This document shows positions 1-11,304 of a stretch of 64,000 nucleotides of DNA, in pieces (position 1 is the stretch's first letter; every line of letters begins with the position of its first letter). Source of the stretch: Nymphaea colorata (Eukaryota > Streptophyta > Magnoliopsida > Nymphaeales > Nymphaeaceae); NCBI RefSeq assembly GCF_008831285.2, contig NC_045151.1, positions 1-64,000 on the forward strand, in the 5' to 3' direction. The notes beneath the pieces were generated by a model, which worked only from the letters and a program-made list of their open reading frames with translations, was not told the origin of the DNA and searched no databases. Both the position numbers and the translations under genes were made by a program.

Positions 1-344
1 AATTGCTAGGTATGAGATACAAAAACAATAATTTTACCATTGATTTTTCGAGATGGACAACTGAGAACAATTCAAGAAGGGTATTTTCATAATCTAGCAT
101 AAGGAGTAACTTTTTCAATCAATTTTTTTCAACAATTTATATTGGAAAAACAGTAGTCAAAATGAGTTTTTTATAGGGTTGGCACCTAAGGGTTTAGTAA
201 CTACCAATTTCTCTCTCATACACAATATATATACATATATATATATAGCAATCAAAGACAAAAATACTAATATTAAAATCTAACATTTCTATTACTGTTA
301 TCAAATACATTGTGAAAGAACTTTATTTATTTAACTATATAGCT

Positions 345-860
345 TTCAAATTTGAATAATTTGCTGCACTAGTACAAGAACTATATCGCCGTTGTATAAG
401 TCTATGACATCTTAGTTTTTAGACAATGTAGGACCTGAGAAGTCCTTTTGCCAACACTATTCTCTCAAATAAAGCACAAGCATAGGTTAGCAAAATTTAG
501 ATACAAAAACTTGAAGTTTGGAATGCACAATTATTAGTGGTAAATGATAAGTGGCCTCCGATGTCAACAATAATATTGAAACATAAAATTGTCGTTCTTG
601 CCATATTTAAAAGAAAAATGTCAACAACAATATTGGAACTTGAAATGGCCATTCCTATTTTTGATACATAAAAGCTGAGTTTTTTTACTTAAGCGTATAA
701 TGTTTCATGAAATGTTATTTTCCAATGTCCTACTGCTCACATATTTTTTCTATAAATTTGATTGTTGATGGACAAATCCAAGTATCCTCTGAGCTTGATA
801 AGAGTGACCCAATTTAAGGATTTGATACTAATGTCACTGTGTTGTATATCCTTCAGTCAG
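345..860 (+). repeat. Dispersed module P (copy 1)
   Basis: A noncoding module of about 500 bp. Landmarks are an AAATAAAGCACAAGCA-like block, a TTAGATACAAATACT-like block and a pair of TCAACAATAATATTGAAAC-like blocks. The same module recurs at about 7,575-7,885, 8,735-9,230, 13,310-13,900, 15,080-15,640, 23,520-23,830 and 24,680-25,150, and in weaker form at 30,690-31,078, 33,370-33,740 and 57,640-58,500. It therefore links the tandem array on the left with the segmental duplication on the right. No open frame is preserved between copies. It may be a nonautonomous transposon, but I found no clear termini. Confidence 0.6.
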
Positions 861-902
861 ATTGTCTTCATAAAGTTCTTGAATATGTGAATGAGGCAAG
901 TG

Positions 903-1430
903 GCCTTTGTTCTTCACTTGATTTAGACTTCAGGAAGACAGTTAGTTGGGATTACCCAAGCTTCCATAAGACAGATAGACACAACATAAGAAGATTAGCA
1001 ATAACATGCTGATGGGTCTTTCTCAGTCCATTGAGAATCTGAATGGAAATTCAAAACGGCATGTAGATTAAATCTATTGTACTGTCAGGATGTGACTTGG
1101 GATCACGTAGATGAACAACATTTTTTTTTGCACTATTGGGACCATGGAACTTGTCGGACTCACCCAATTGATGAAAAGAAGCTACTAGTTTGAGGGTTAC
1201 ATAGTTCCTATAGTAGTGATGAAACATTTAGACTTTTGCTTACAAGTACAATAGACTTATACATACCTTGTTAATTGTTGCTTCTAATGCCATCTTCAGC
1301 TTCTCAATGGATTGACAAAGACCCTCTTATTGCTTTATGTTCTTATTTGTGTATGCCTGTCTCATGGAGTCCTGGGTGCAGCTAACTAACCGTCTTCCCA
1401 AATTCAAACTAAGTGAAGCACAAAAGCAAT
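903..1430. mobile_element. Foldback/MITE element Q, copy 1 (diverged)
   Basis: The left arm begins near TTCTTCACTTGATTTAGAC. The right arm, read as its reverse complement, carries the same string of landmarks: GCTTCAC, GGAAGAC-GTTAGT, CATGAGACAG, CACAATGTAA and AGCAATAA. The arms are imperfect inverted repeats of about 200 bp around a small centre, so the transcript or single strand could fold into a long hairpin. This copy has more substitutions than those at 8,041, 9,394, 23,985 and 25,311. There is no coding capacity, and no target duplication can be assigned with certainty. Confidence 0.6.
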
Positions 1431-3439
1431 GTTATACACCACTTATTTTGCATATAAAATAACCTTATCATGTTTTTGTCATTCTTTACATTCTAATAAA
1501 TCATCTTAATACTATATATATATAGCATTGGCGATGATTTGTGGTGTTTTTTTTGGCTTTTTCATTTCTTCACATACAGGATTGAATAAATTAAAGCTAC
1601 CCCCACATGTGAGGAGATGCAAAAATTCAGGAGAAAAATGGAGGCTTATTTGTAGGAATGTATCTGAAGTTGGAGTCTCAAATGAAAATTCTGAACTAAA
1701 GAGAATAAATGGCTTATTCCAAGAGGGGATGATGCATCATGCCCTCTTGTTGGATTTTCTAAAATAAATCTCTGACTTTTTGTAACACTTGTTAGATTTG
1801 TAGGAAATGAGAAGGATGGTTGCAGCTGCTAACATGTAAGTATTTCTGTCAAGATGCTTCCAATTATCTCAGACTTTAGAAGATTTGAATCCTTGTTTAC
1901 CTTGTATCTCAAATTTAAAGATGTCAAGCCGGAGGGGAGGGACGTTGACTTGAGATCTATGTATTTGAAGATGTAAAGTTTACAAAACCATAGTATTGTC
2001 ATTGTATCTCTTACACACAAGAATTGAGTTGCCTCAAAAGGCACAGCAAACTGGTCATGTTTTGGACCTGTGAAAATGCAGGTCTTTAGTTCAATTTACA
2101 TGGGTGTTATGCTTATGCGTCTTAAGTGGTGGAACATGGTAGCTAAGTTGAAGGATGCAGTTCTGCCATAGTTGAAGCTGATGTAGTTCATGACCCCTAA
2201 GGCATGGTGGGCCTCTTTTCAGGATGGTAAGTTGCTAATTATCTCCCACTCACTCAAAGAAAAAAAACATAAGATTTTCATTTTTGAAAAAAAAAAAATC
2301 AATCATTCAAGCACACCTCACATTATGTGTAGGTAGGCAGTTGTAAGTGCAGATTATGAATGCCAGCATTTGTGCTCAAATGAAAATGGGAAAATCAAAA
2401 GGTTATCAAGCTTGGCCTTTGAGTGGAACATTAAAGACTCGGTGAGTTAAGTGCACCGGTTTGTGCATGTAAAACATATACAGCAAAAACAAAACATGGT
2501 AGGGGTTGCAATGTTATGGAAATTATCTAAAAATATATATTTTTTATACTTTTAATTTATTTCAATTTTTTTGATCTCTATAAAAGCTTTTTTTATTAAG
2601 CAGGAGTATTTTTGTAATGAACTTTATTAGCGCATGAAAATTTCATGCACTATGTGGTGTACATAACCTGCTTTGGTCAAAGACAATTTTTTTTAAAGGA
2701 AATGTGGAGGCACATATGTAGATTTTATAATCAGTAACTCAAAACAGTAGTTTATAGTTGCTAAAATAAAATAAAATGAAGGCATACATGCCTTCACTGG
2801 ATATAGCAATGCTGTTATTTTATTAGTAATGAAAATGCAGGGAAGGATTGGAACCAAGGATGCAAAATCGGGTTCTTTCAATATTGACAAATGGTTTGTT
2901 AATTAGACAGAATGGATGTGTGTTGGTTTGCCTTGCAGTGTGCATGAGGACAAATACAGTATTGAAACATGTAATGTCAGATTGTTGGGCCCTTACAAGA
3001 AAATTGCCCCTCCATTTTTCCTTTTTTTATTTTTTTTAGAGGTGTTTTGCAACATGAATTTGATGAATTTGCATTAATAATGACAATAGATTTCATGAAA
3101 CATTATTTTTTATGTTTCATCACACTATCACAATCCTTGCAACAGATTTATGAAATGCTAAACTAGTGTATATGATGCCAAACATGTCTTATGGGGCTTT
3201 CCTTTTACTCTAATTTTAGCATTAAAAGAAAATCTGTGTTAAGGGGCTATTTGGTCGTTTCGGATATCCAAACATTTTCTCTGTTATGTTCAATCTACAT
3301 TGCTTAAAATTTGCTTTGTGAATGATGTGTAGTGTGTTCTGTGGGGAGTCAAGGTCCCATATGGTTGGCCTTGATAGATTTTTTATTTGTCACTAGAATA
3401 GAATAAGGTCAAAAGACACACACACACACACAAATGCAG

Positions 3440-3610
3440 GCCTTGGTGTGGTAACTTCCGGCATCCGCAACCAGAACTGGCTCTTCAATCTGCAATTAAG
3501 GATGTTAGATCCAACAAGAAGGAATACCAAGCGGAGGTGAGGAAATGGAGGATAGCATTGAAGAAAGTCAGAAATCTCTCTGGCTTCAATCTGATCAAGG
3601 ACATAAATGG
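3440..3610 (+). pseudogene. TIR-domain (TIR-NLR) exon relic
   Basis: A GC-richer island in AT-rich DNA that reads as one open frame of about 56 codons. It is preceded by a plausible acceptor (AATGCAG at 3,433-3,439) and followed by a GT donor at 3,611. The peptide contains KWRIALKKVRNLSGFNL, which resembles the end of plant TIR domains in TIR-NBS-LRR immune receptors (pattern KWR-AL--V-NLSG). In that family this segment precedes the NB-ARC exon; no P-loop, NB-ARC or LRR sequence is recognisable nearby. It is therefore most likely the last part of a TIR exon left from a dead receptor gene, lying between tandem units 1 and 2 and absent from the corresponding positions of the other units. The assignment rests on motif resemblance only. 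Confidence 0.5.
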
Positions 3611-4020
3611 GTTTATGTCTCTATCTCCCTCTCTCGCTCTTTCTCCAGAATAATTAAAATTTAATCAGATCTCTCTTTTTTCCCTCTCTCTTTAAATTTA
3701 TAGTCTAACAATAAGAATGCTTTGTTGTCTGTAGCTTTTCAGTTGCTTCCATTCATATCTTATTCATATGCTTATTTTCTGCTTGTGTTGTCCCAACATC
3801 ATGTTCGGCTAGTATTTAGATATTTTTCCTTTAAAATCATTATTTTATCGGCTATATTAATGTAACACATCCTTCACTTGGAGTTTCCCAAGTTCATCTT
3901 TGAGTTACTTACTTAAGTAAAGTAACCATGACATATCCATAAAGCTACTAATAGATAAAAGTGAGAAACTTTAAGACGTGATTTTGTGTTGAGACTACTA
4001 TACAGATATACATATATATT
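3611..4020. other. Unassigned AT-rich segment with pyrimidine tracts
   Basis: It contains TC-rich stretches (3,618-3,700) consistent with intronic sequence after the TIR-like exon, then AT-rich DNA. I see no coding region or transposon terminus. Confidence 0.4.
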
Positions 4021-4181
4021 GTCCGATTGGTCTATTACTTGGTGGGTCACAAGGTTCAACATTTTTTTCCCTTTGGCATAAAAATATATAATACATCATT
4101 CTATAAGACACAATTTCCTTGAAATATAAATCATAAATTGTTCAACTTTTTGAAAAATTTATTTTTATAAGTAAGAGCTCG

Positions 4182-4537
4182 TTAACCATGTAATGAAGTT
4201 AAAAAATGTTTCATAATCTAGGCGTGTAACTCGCACACAAACACACGTACATATCTAAAATATTTTGGAATATATATATATTATATATATATTTCAAAAT
4301 ATTTTAGATATTGGTTTCATTTCTTTAATTTTTAACAGCAGTAAAAAACATAAAAGCTTTAACCATGTAATGAAGTTAAAAAATGTTTCATAATCAATGC
4401 GTGTAACACACACACACCTGTACATATCTAAAATATTTTAGAATATATATATATATATATATATATACATGTTCTAAAATATTTTAGATATTGGTTTCAT
4501 TTCGTTAACTTTTCACAACAGTAAAAAAACGTAAAAG
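4182..4537 (+). repeat. 178-bp tandem duplication
   Basis: The block starting TTAACCATGTAATGAAGTTA at about 4,181 is repeated from 4,360 (period 178 bp). Each unit has a (CA)n stretch, then an AT stretch flanked by inverted AAAATATTTTAGA-like sequences, then TTGGTTTCATTTC. The two units have different (TA)n lengths. Confidence 0.8.
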
Positions 4538-4715
4538 CTTCAAAGCTACTAAACTAGCATAGAGTCTTTTATTGATAATTCTAGTACTTCACAAGGTATG
4601 ACATTATTTTTCCTTGAAAATATATATTATAAATTCTTCACCTTTCTGAAAAATTCATTTATAGGTAACACCTTGTTAACCATGTAATGAAATTAGTAAA
4701 TGTTTCATGATCAAT

Positions 4716-4727
4716 GCACACACACAT

Positions 4728-4786
<59 letters not shown>

Positions 4787-4796
4787 CACACATATA
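4716..4796. repeat. (CA)n-(TA)n compound microsatellite
   Basis: A CA run passes into a TA run. The matching locus in unit 4 is at 20,801-20,893, with a shorter CA part and a longer TA part. Confidence 0.9.
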
Positions 4797-5629
4797 TATC
4801 AAAATTATTATAGATATTGGTTTCATTTCTTTGATTTTTCAAGGCAGTAAAAAACATTAAAGCTTTAAAGCTACTAAAGAAGCTTAGAGTCTTTGATATG
4901 TTAAAAACAATTAGAGTTTCAGCTAGCCAGATTTAATTATATAACAAAACACAGTTAATGTGTATACAAGTGTGTAAAAAAATCATGAGACATGTTTTTC
5001 TAATTAACGAGAAGAAAATGTATAAAATAATTCGTTTGAACTGTAAAAATTTCTTTGTTTGAATTCTTTAACGATTACAGCCGGTATATTGGGAACCGAT
5101 AATTTTTTACTGATGTCAATGGTTGATTACCCACTATCTACATAAATGTTGTTTAACAAATCACTATTTTTGTTCTCTCTGATGTTTATATTATAAGGTA
5201 CGAGATCCATAAATATTGATTTTAGTTGTTGATATTTCCAAGATGGACGGCTGAGAAAATTACCCAACCAGATAAAAAATCTGGGGTTAATTTTGCTCTT
5301 GTTTTAAATTTTTTAATCCTCCTGATGCTTCTTGTATTAACAGAAATCCTAACTTTTCTCTTTGTGAAACAAGCTTGGAAAGAGCCATGACACATTGACT
5401 TTGTGGACAATGAGAACTGGGTTATTGGCTGATTGATCTATTTAGTAGGGGGTTAACAACGTTCCACATATTTTTTCCTTCGGCGTAAAATTGTAAATTA
5501 TATATCATTCAAGTACTTTACAAGGGATGGCATAATTTTTTTGTAAAAAGATTTTGGAAATTTTATTTATAAGTAACACCTTGTTAACCATGTAACACAA
5601 TTAATTAAACGTCTCATGATCAAAGCACG

Positions 5630-5729
<100 letters not shown>

Positions 5730-5935
5730 TTGAAATCTGGTGAGCATTTTCTGCCTCTGAAAAATGGCTTTGCATGAGTTGGAGAAAGTTTGGAAAGTAC
5801 ATGTTGGTTGTCTACTCAATAAAGCAGTCTAACTGACCAATGATACGTATCTGATACTCGTGAAAAACCACTCTCCGTCCTTCTCTATCAGATTGAACCT
5901 CTTTATAAAGTTCTTGAATATGTGAATGAGGTACA

Positions 5936-6075
5936 AGAAGACAGTTAGTCAAGATTACCCAAGACTCCATGAGATAGGTAGACACAATGTAACAACATTA
6001 GCAACCTCAGTCAATTAACAAGCTGAAAATGGAAAAGAAAGCAAGAATTCAGAAGGCATGTACATTATTCTACCG
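5936..6075. mobile_element. Half foldback element Q (left arm only)
   Basis: It carries the left-arm landmarks AGAAGACAGTTAGTCAAGAT, CCATGAGATAGG, CACAATGTAA and GCTGAAAATGGAAAAG but no right arm. The copy in unit 4 lies at about 21,963-22,104, so the truncation predates that duplication. Confidence 0.6.
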
Positions 6076-6850
6076 TCTGACCAAGTTCTTCAACAGCGCC
6101 ATGGACGAATGCTTAATTTTTCAGTCTTGAAATTTTGTTATAGTTTTGTTATTATCCTTTTCTGGAATTTGACATTGAATTAAAATTGTATGGACTGTTT
6201 CAAATTTTGATGTTAATTTTCTCATTTTATCACATTATTTAATCTTATGATTCTCATCTAAGCCCATTGATCATTCGTAAGATTTGCTCACCATCAGTCA
6301 AAATTTCAAGCTGGGGCTGGCACATAATGATCCACATTCCAAAGCGTAAAGAATCAATCATGTGATTTTTGTTAAACCAAAGCACCCTAAAATTTATTTC
6401 TAACATCTTCGAGAACCTGCTGGCAGCATGCATTGGAACTTTTCTTTAAAAAATCGTAGAGTTGTCCACATGGTATGGACGGTGAAGGGAAACATTTCCA
6501 TGTCCCAATCAATATGCAACAGATATATTGCTATGGAAGAATTTAATGGACACGGTCCCACGGAATGGAAGAGAAGCATTGAGTTGCAGCCAATCATTGA
6601 ACATACATTTTGACACCAAAGCAAGCCATCTGCAATTCTTTTTAGGAAATGAAAGAGAGCAGATTGTTGTCCACACACAAAATTTAAAGCTTATGAGTGC
6701 CAAAGAGAGCAACAAGAGGAAGGCCGAGCTTTGAAAAAGTCAGGCATAATAGACATACCAATACATCTCTCTCCCTCTCCTAAGGGAAGAAGATGATGGA
6801 AATTGACGTGAGCAATTCATTTACCTGCTGCCAAGGGCCAAGATACCTAA
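6076..6850. other. Unassigned noncoding part of unit 2
   Basis: Overlapping open frames of 60-92 codons exist on both strands at 6,400-6,734 and are kept in unit 4 (22,427-22,761). I recognise no domain, and overlapping frames on both strands at the same spot argue against any one being a gene. Similarity to unit 4 is explained by recent duplication. Confidence 0.4.
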
Positions 6851-6852
6851 CT

Positions 6853-7018
6853 TTAATTCAGTATTGTAGTTGGATGGGCCTAGATTCAATTATATGGGGC
6901 AGCTTCACATGACCTGGTAGATGTCTCTTTATATATTAATTCAGTATTGTAGTTGGATGGGCCTAGATTCAATTATATGGGGCAGCTTCACATGACCTGG
7001 GTAGATGTCTCTTTATAT
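6853..7018 (+). repeat. 83-bp tandem duplication specific to unit 2
   Basis: TTAATTCAGTATTGTAGTTG begins at 6,853 and again at 6,936, and the rest of the 83-bp unit follows both times. Unit 4 has a single copy near 22,881, so this arose after units 2 and 4 separated, or was collapsed in unit 4. Confidence 0.9.
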
Positions 7019-7099
7019 ATTTAGTGTTTCCTGGAAAAAACAGCTTCTGCAAGTTTGCTGCTGCCCATGAAAAATGAACTCATGAACTGCACAAAAACT

Positions 7100-7440
7100 A
7101 GGAGTCACTAGTCGGTGGAAGGTTGCAGCGGGCAGCCTTGGCAGCCATCGACGAAGAATTTGGTGTGCAAGCCACTATGTACCTCCCATATGACTTGGGA
7201 CCCAATTGTTTTCCATGCTGAGAATATGTGCCGCCACATGGAAAAACAGCCTGGGTAAGAGTTGACGATCCATGGGCTTTGGGAGCTATGTTTCTGGCTC
7301 TTATCATATTCAAGCAAAGGGAATCAGTTTGCAAGGCTTTGCAATCTAAAGCTGCAAGAGATGCATGGTTAAAGTCAGTTGGCCTCCTTAAACCTATCTT
7401 ACCTTTCTCTTTGGGGAGGCAAAGGGGAGGCATCTGACCA
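7100..7440. other. GC-richer block with unrecognised open frames
   Basis: This block is less AT-rich than its surroundings. It has an open frame of 111 codons on the minus strand (7,098-7,433) and one of 69 on the plus strand (7,228-7,437); a plus-strand GTAAGAG resembling a donor lies near 7,255. It is kept nearly unchanged at 23,042-23,384. I recognise no family on either strand. It could be an exon relic or a transposon piece; conservation only reflects the recent duplication. Confidence 0.3.
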
Positions 7441-7574
7441 GATGGCTATTGCGACAAATTTCATTCTCCTTCAATGAAATTAGCACATGCCCTTGCCTGT
7501 TCAGTTTTTTGAAGGATGGAAGGCGGGATCTTAAAGACAAGCCCCCAATATGGACTCATGTAAAACAGAGTTTC

Positions 7575-7885
7575 CATTACTGATATCAAATACTTTGCGG
7601 CAAAAGCATTTTTAGTTATGCATATAGGTTCCAAATTTGAACCATTTGCTGCACCAATGCTAGAACCATGTCACCCATTGTGTACGTCTATGTCATCTTT
7701 GTTTACAAATGATGTTGGAAGTTGGGTTTTTTGGCCAACTCTATTCTCTCAAATAAAGCACAAGCACATGTTAGGAAAACTTAGATACAAATACTCAAAT
7801 TTGCAAAGTACAATTGGTACGGGTAAATGATAAGTGGCCTTCGATGATACAAATCCAAGTATCATGCAGAGCTTGCAATGTATGG
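7575..7885 (+). repeat. Dispersed module P (copy 2)
   Basis: Matches 8,735-9,230 and 345-860 through the AAATAAAGCACAAGCAC-like and TTAGATACAAATACTCAAA blocks; directly followed by a foldback element, the same P-then-Q order as elsewhere in the array. Confidence 0.6.
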
Positions 7886-8040
7886 TAGCCGGGGCGGAGT
7901 GAAGGGGGCCTGGCAGGGCCATGTAATTTTTTAAAAGAATTCATTTGTTGATTAATTATTTTTAGTATTACATGTTTTTGTTCTTGTTTAATGATTACAA
8001 TTCGTTTTCTACTTGATAAGTTATTTAAATGAGGGAGATG

Positions 8041-8532
8041 GGCTTTATGCTTCACTTGTTTTAGAATTCAGGAAGACTGTTAGTCAGGACTACCCAAGCC
8101 TCCATGAGACAGGTAGACATAATGTAAGAAGATTAGCAATAACACACTGGTGGGTCTTTCCCAGTCCATTGTGAAGCAGAAAATGGAAAAGGAAGCAAGA
8201 ATTCAGAAGGCATGTAGATTACTTATATTCTACAGTCGGACATTTTTTGTAAGCAAAAGTATTGATCATGACATGGGATCACCTAGCTGGAAGGCATTGT
8301 TTCATCACCAATGGAACCATGGAACAATCAGTACTTTTCCTTACAATTACAACAGAATTATACGTACCTTCTTTCCTTTGCCATTTTTAGCTTCTTAAAT
8401 GATGGACAAAGACCCACCAGTGGTTTATTGCTATTGTTGTTATATTGTGTATAATTCCTGTCTCATGGAGTCTTGGGTGCAGCTGACTAACCGTCCTCCC
8501 AAAGTCCAAGCCATGTGAAGCACAAAAGCCAT
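8041..8532. mobile_element. Foldback/MITE element Q, copy 2
   Basis: About 490 bp. The left end GGCTTTATGCTTCACTTG and the reverse complement of the right end (GGCTTTTGTGCTTCACATG) match, and similarity between the arms continues for about 200 bp to a small centre (about 8,270-8,320). It has no open frame of known type. The TIR-like ends and repeated occurrence fit a nonautonomous foldback DNA element. Its duplicate is 23,985-24,475. Confidence 0.7.
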
Positions 8533-8625
8533 GCATGTTATACGTCATTTATTTTGTGTATAACGTTTATCATGTCTGTCTCCCCCTTTACCTTCTACTA
8601 AATCATCTTTTCAGATGAAAATGCA

Positions 8626-8628
<3 letters not shown>

Positions 8629-8680
<52 letters not shown>

Positions 8681-8690
8681 ATTGGAGATT
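8629..8690. repeat. (TA)n microsatellite
   Basis: TA tract following ATGCAGAATATA. The same position in unit 4 (24,569-24,651) has a longer, interrupted tract. Confidence 0.9.
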
Positions 8691-8734
8691 GATGGGAGCT
8701 GCTCATTTACTTACTGCCAAGGGCCGAGATACTT

Positions 8735-9230
8735 ATGCATATAGGTTCCAAATTTGAATAATTTGCTGCACCAGAGATAGAACCATATCACCCATTGTAT
8801 AAAGTCTATGCCATCGTTGTTTTTAAATGTTGTTGCAAGTTAGGGGTTTTTTGGCCAACTCTATTCTATCAAATAAAGCCCAAGCACATTTTAGGAAAAC
8901 ATAGATACGAATACTCAAAATTTGGAAAGTACAATTAGTAGGGGTAAATGAAAAGTAGCCTTCGATGTAAACAATAATATTGAAACATAAAATTGTCATT
9001 CTTGTCATGGTTGCATCGAAAATTTCTTCAACAATATTCAAACCTAAAATTGCCTTTCTTGTTTTTTATATATCAAAATTTGAATTTTTTTACTTATGCA
9101 TATAACGTTGCTAGAAACATTACATTCCGATATATTTCACTCACATGTTTTTTTTCTATAAATTTGATTGTTGAAGCTGGAAAAATCCAAGTATCATACA
9201 GAGCTTGCAAATGTATGGTAGTAGGGGCAG
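8735..9230 (+). repeat. Dispersed module P (copy 3)
   Basis: Second P module in unit 2, directly before another foldback element, so P+Q is itself tandemly doubled inside units 2 and 4. About 45 bp (9,115-9,160) are missing from the unit 4 counterpart near 25,083. Confidence 0.6.
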
Positions 9231-9393
9231 AGCCAAAGGGGGCCGATAGGGCCTTGTACTTTTTTAAAGGAATTTGTTAATTGATTCATTATTTTTAGTA
9301 TTACATGTTTTTGTTATTGTTTAATGATTAAAATTTGTTTTCTACTTGATAAGAGATTATAAATAAAAAAGTGATCATAATTTAAATGATGTA

Positions 9394-9890
9394 CATGGCC
9401 TTTATGCTTCACTTGTTTTAGACTTTAGGAAGACAGTTAGTCAGGATTAGCCAAGCCTCCATGAGACACGTAGACAAAATGTAAGAACATTAGCAATAAC
9501 ACACTGGTGGGTCTTTCTCATTCCATTGTGAAGCTGAAAATGGAAAAGGAAGCAGGAATTCAGAGGGCATGTAGATTAATTCTATTCTACAATCAACATT
9601 TTTTGTAAGCAAAAGTACTGATTGTGACATGGGATCATGTTGCTGGAAGGCATTGTTTCATCACCATTGGAACCATGGAATAGTCAATACTTTTGCTTAC
9701 AATTACAATAGAATTATACATACCTTCCTTCCTTTGCCATTTTCAGATTCTCATTGGATGGACAAAAACACACTAGTGGCTTATTGCTAATGTTGTTACA
9801 TTGTGTATAATTGCCAGTCTCTTGGAGTCTTGGGTGCAGCTGACTAACCGTCTTCCCGAAGTCCAAGCCACGTGAAGCACAAAAGCTATG
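9394..9890. mobile_element. Foldback/MITE element Q, copy 3
   Basis: The left arm (9,394-9,620) and right arm (9,680-9,890) are inverted copies at roughly 75% by eye. Pairing extends to the centre: GTAAGCAAAAGTACTGATTG near 9,606 opposes a CAATACTTTTGCTTAC block near 9,686. The loop is about 55 bp. The whole element could fold into a hairpin of about 200 bp per arm, the kind of structure that can feed small-RNA pathways. Its duplicate is about 25,311-25,810. Confidence 0.7.
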
Positions 9891-10499
9891 CATATTATAC
9901 TTATTCATTTTGAGTATAACCTTTGTCATGTCTGTCTCTCCCTTTACCTTCTAAAAAAATCGCCATTTGACAAGAAAATGCAGAATATATATACACATAT
10001 ACATACTAAGAACTGGAAACCTGAGATTAAAAGACAATCACAATTAATAGCATTCTTAATCATTTATTATGTTTTTTTTTTCTTTTTTGCCTCCTTATAC
10101 AAGAATGAATAAAATTAAGACACCACACCACACGAGTGGATATACAAAAGTTGAGGAGAAAAATGGATGCTCAATTATAGGAATATATCCAAAATTATGG
10201 GGCACTAATGAAAATTGTAAAAGGTAAATGGATAAATGCATGATGCGTTGCATGGGCTCCTGCGTGGTGCTCAACAATATCCACTCTCAAGACTGAGCCA
10301 TGGTACAGGCACAAGCACTCACCATCGGAAAAATATCAGGAATCTTTTTTTTCCGCATTTTTTACTTTATTTATCCAGTTTTTCAGAAATATTTGTGAGT
10401 GGAAGATCCAGACATGAGTTCTAGTTGTCCCGCTATGGCAAACCCATTCCCTACAGTACCCAGCCAATGGTCAACAAGACAAACAAGCTTTATATGTTA

Positions 10500-10900
10500 T
10501 CTCTTTTTTTAAAATTTTTTGAAGAGTTGTTTAGCGATTGGAACATGAGTGTTATCAAGTTGTATTAAGTTTTAGGATAGATTCGTGAAACACTACCTTT
10601 AGTGATTCATCAAACTACCATAACCTTTGAAATAGATTCATGGAATACTAAACTAATTTTATGATACTGAACACTATTTATGGTGATCTTTTTTACAATA
10701 ATTTTCCATTGCATTTTGATCTAAAGTTGAAAGTATGTTAGGGGGCTGTTTGGTCTTCTCGGACTTCCAAACATTCTCTTTCTGTTATGTTCAATATATT
10801 TTGCTTAAAAATTGGTTTTTGAATGATGTGTAGCAAGATCGGTGGGGAGTCAAGGTCCCATCAAGGTGAATGTATGACTGGAAATTATCCGGCACTAGAA
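10500..10900 (+). repeat. Array landmark modules V and U in unit 2
   Basis: A block near 10,510-10,690 (CATGAAAC/CATGGAATACTAAACTA-like repeats) is followed by a TGTTTGGTCTTCTCGGA-like block and by GGGGAGTCAAGGTCCCATCA at about 10,845. The same pair occurs at 3,010-3,360, 18,840-19,180 and 26,430-26,770, giving spacings of about 7.5, 8.3 and 7.6 kb that define the tandem array. Confidence 0.75.
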
Positions 10901-11251
10901 TAGAATAAGGTCATGGGGTCGCCGAAAAGGGTGTGTAGAAATGGCTATGGTTGGGTGATATTAAGGCAATGGTGTGGCTACGTATTATAAAACATAATTT
11001 TCTTCTTATCTAACACTACTTAAGTATTTAATGGTTCCGAATCACATAATGAAAAGAAGATACATGCCTGTTTTTGGCATTCTATGATTGACGTATGACA
11101 ACTTTAACTTGCCAGCCCTAGACCATGTTTACATTTTCTAAAAAGGGCACGTGCCAAACATGCAATGCTCGTTTCTTGATAGGAAACTAAATATGCCTTA
11201 AAGAGGGCATGTAACAAAAACACTCTTTTGGATGTCATAAACACAGAGACA

Positions 11252-11252
<1 letters not shown>

Positions 11253-11288
<36 letters not shown>
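11253..11288. repeat. (TA)n microsatellite
   Basis: Short TA tract directly before the MITE at 11,305; the same site in unit 4 is 27,148-27,177. Confidence 0.9.
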
Positions 11289-11294
<6 letters not shown>

Positions 11295-11304
11295 ACTATG
11301 CTTC

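Larger units (their letters stand above)
1..3415 (+). repeat. Tandem unit 1 of 4 (old, diverged copy; left end cut by window)
   Basis: First member of a noncoding tandem array. It shares with the later units, in the same order: a start block resembling 20,600-20,705, a roughly 500-bp module at 345-860, a foldback element (903-1,430), an AT-rich block at 1,530-1,750 that matches 10,040-10,240, a module at 3,010-3,230, and the landmark block GGGGAGTCAAGGTCCCA near 3,345. By eye it is clearly more diverged from units 2 and 4 than those are from each other. No gene is recognisable; short frames such as the one at 1,528-1,767 contain no known domain. The stretch 1,800-3,000 holds nothing I can name. 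Confidence 0.7.

Noticed and set aside
7228-7437. Functional small gene in units 2 and 4
   Set aside because: Both-strand frames and recent duplication explain the conservation; no start context, family or splice structure could be defended. Listed only as an unrecognised block.
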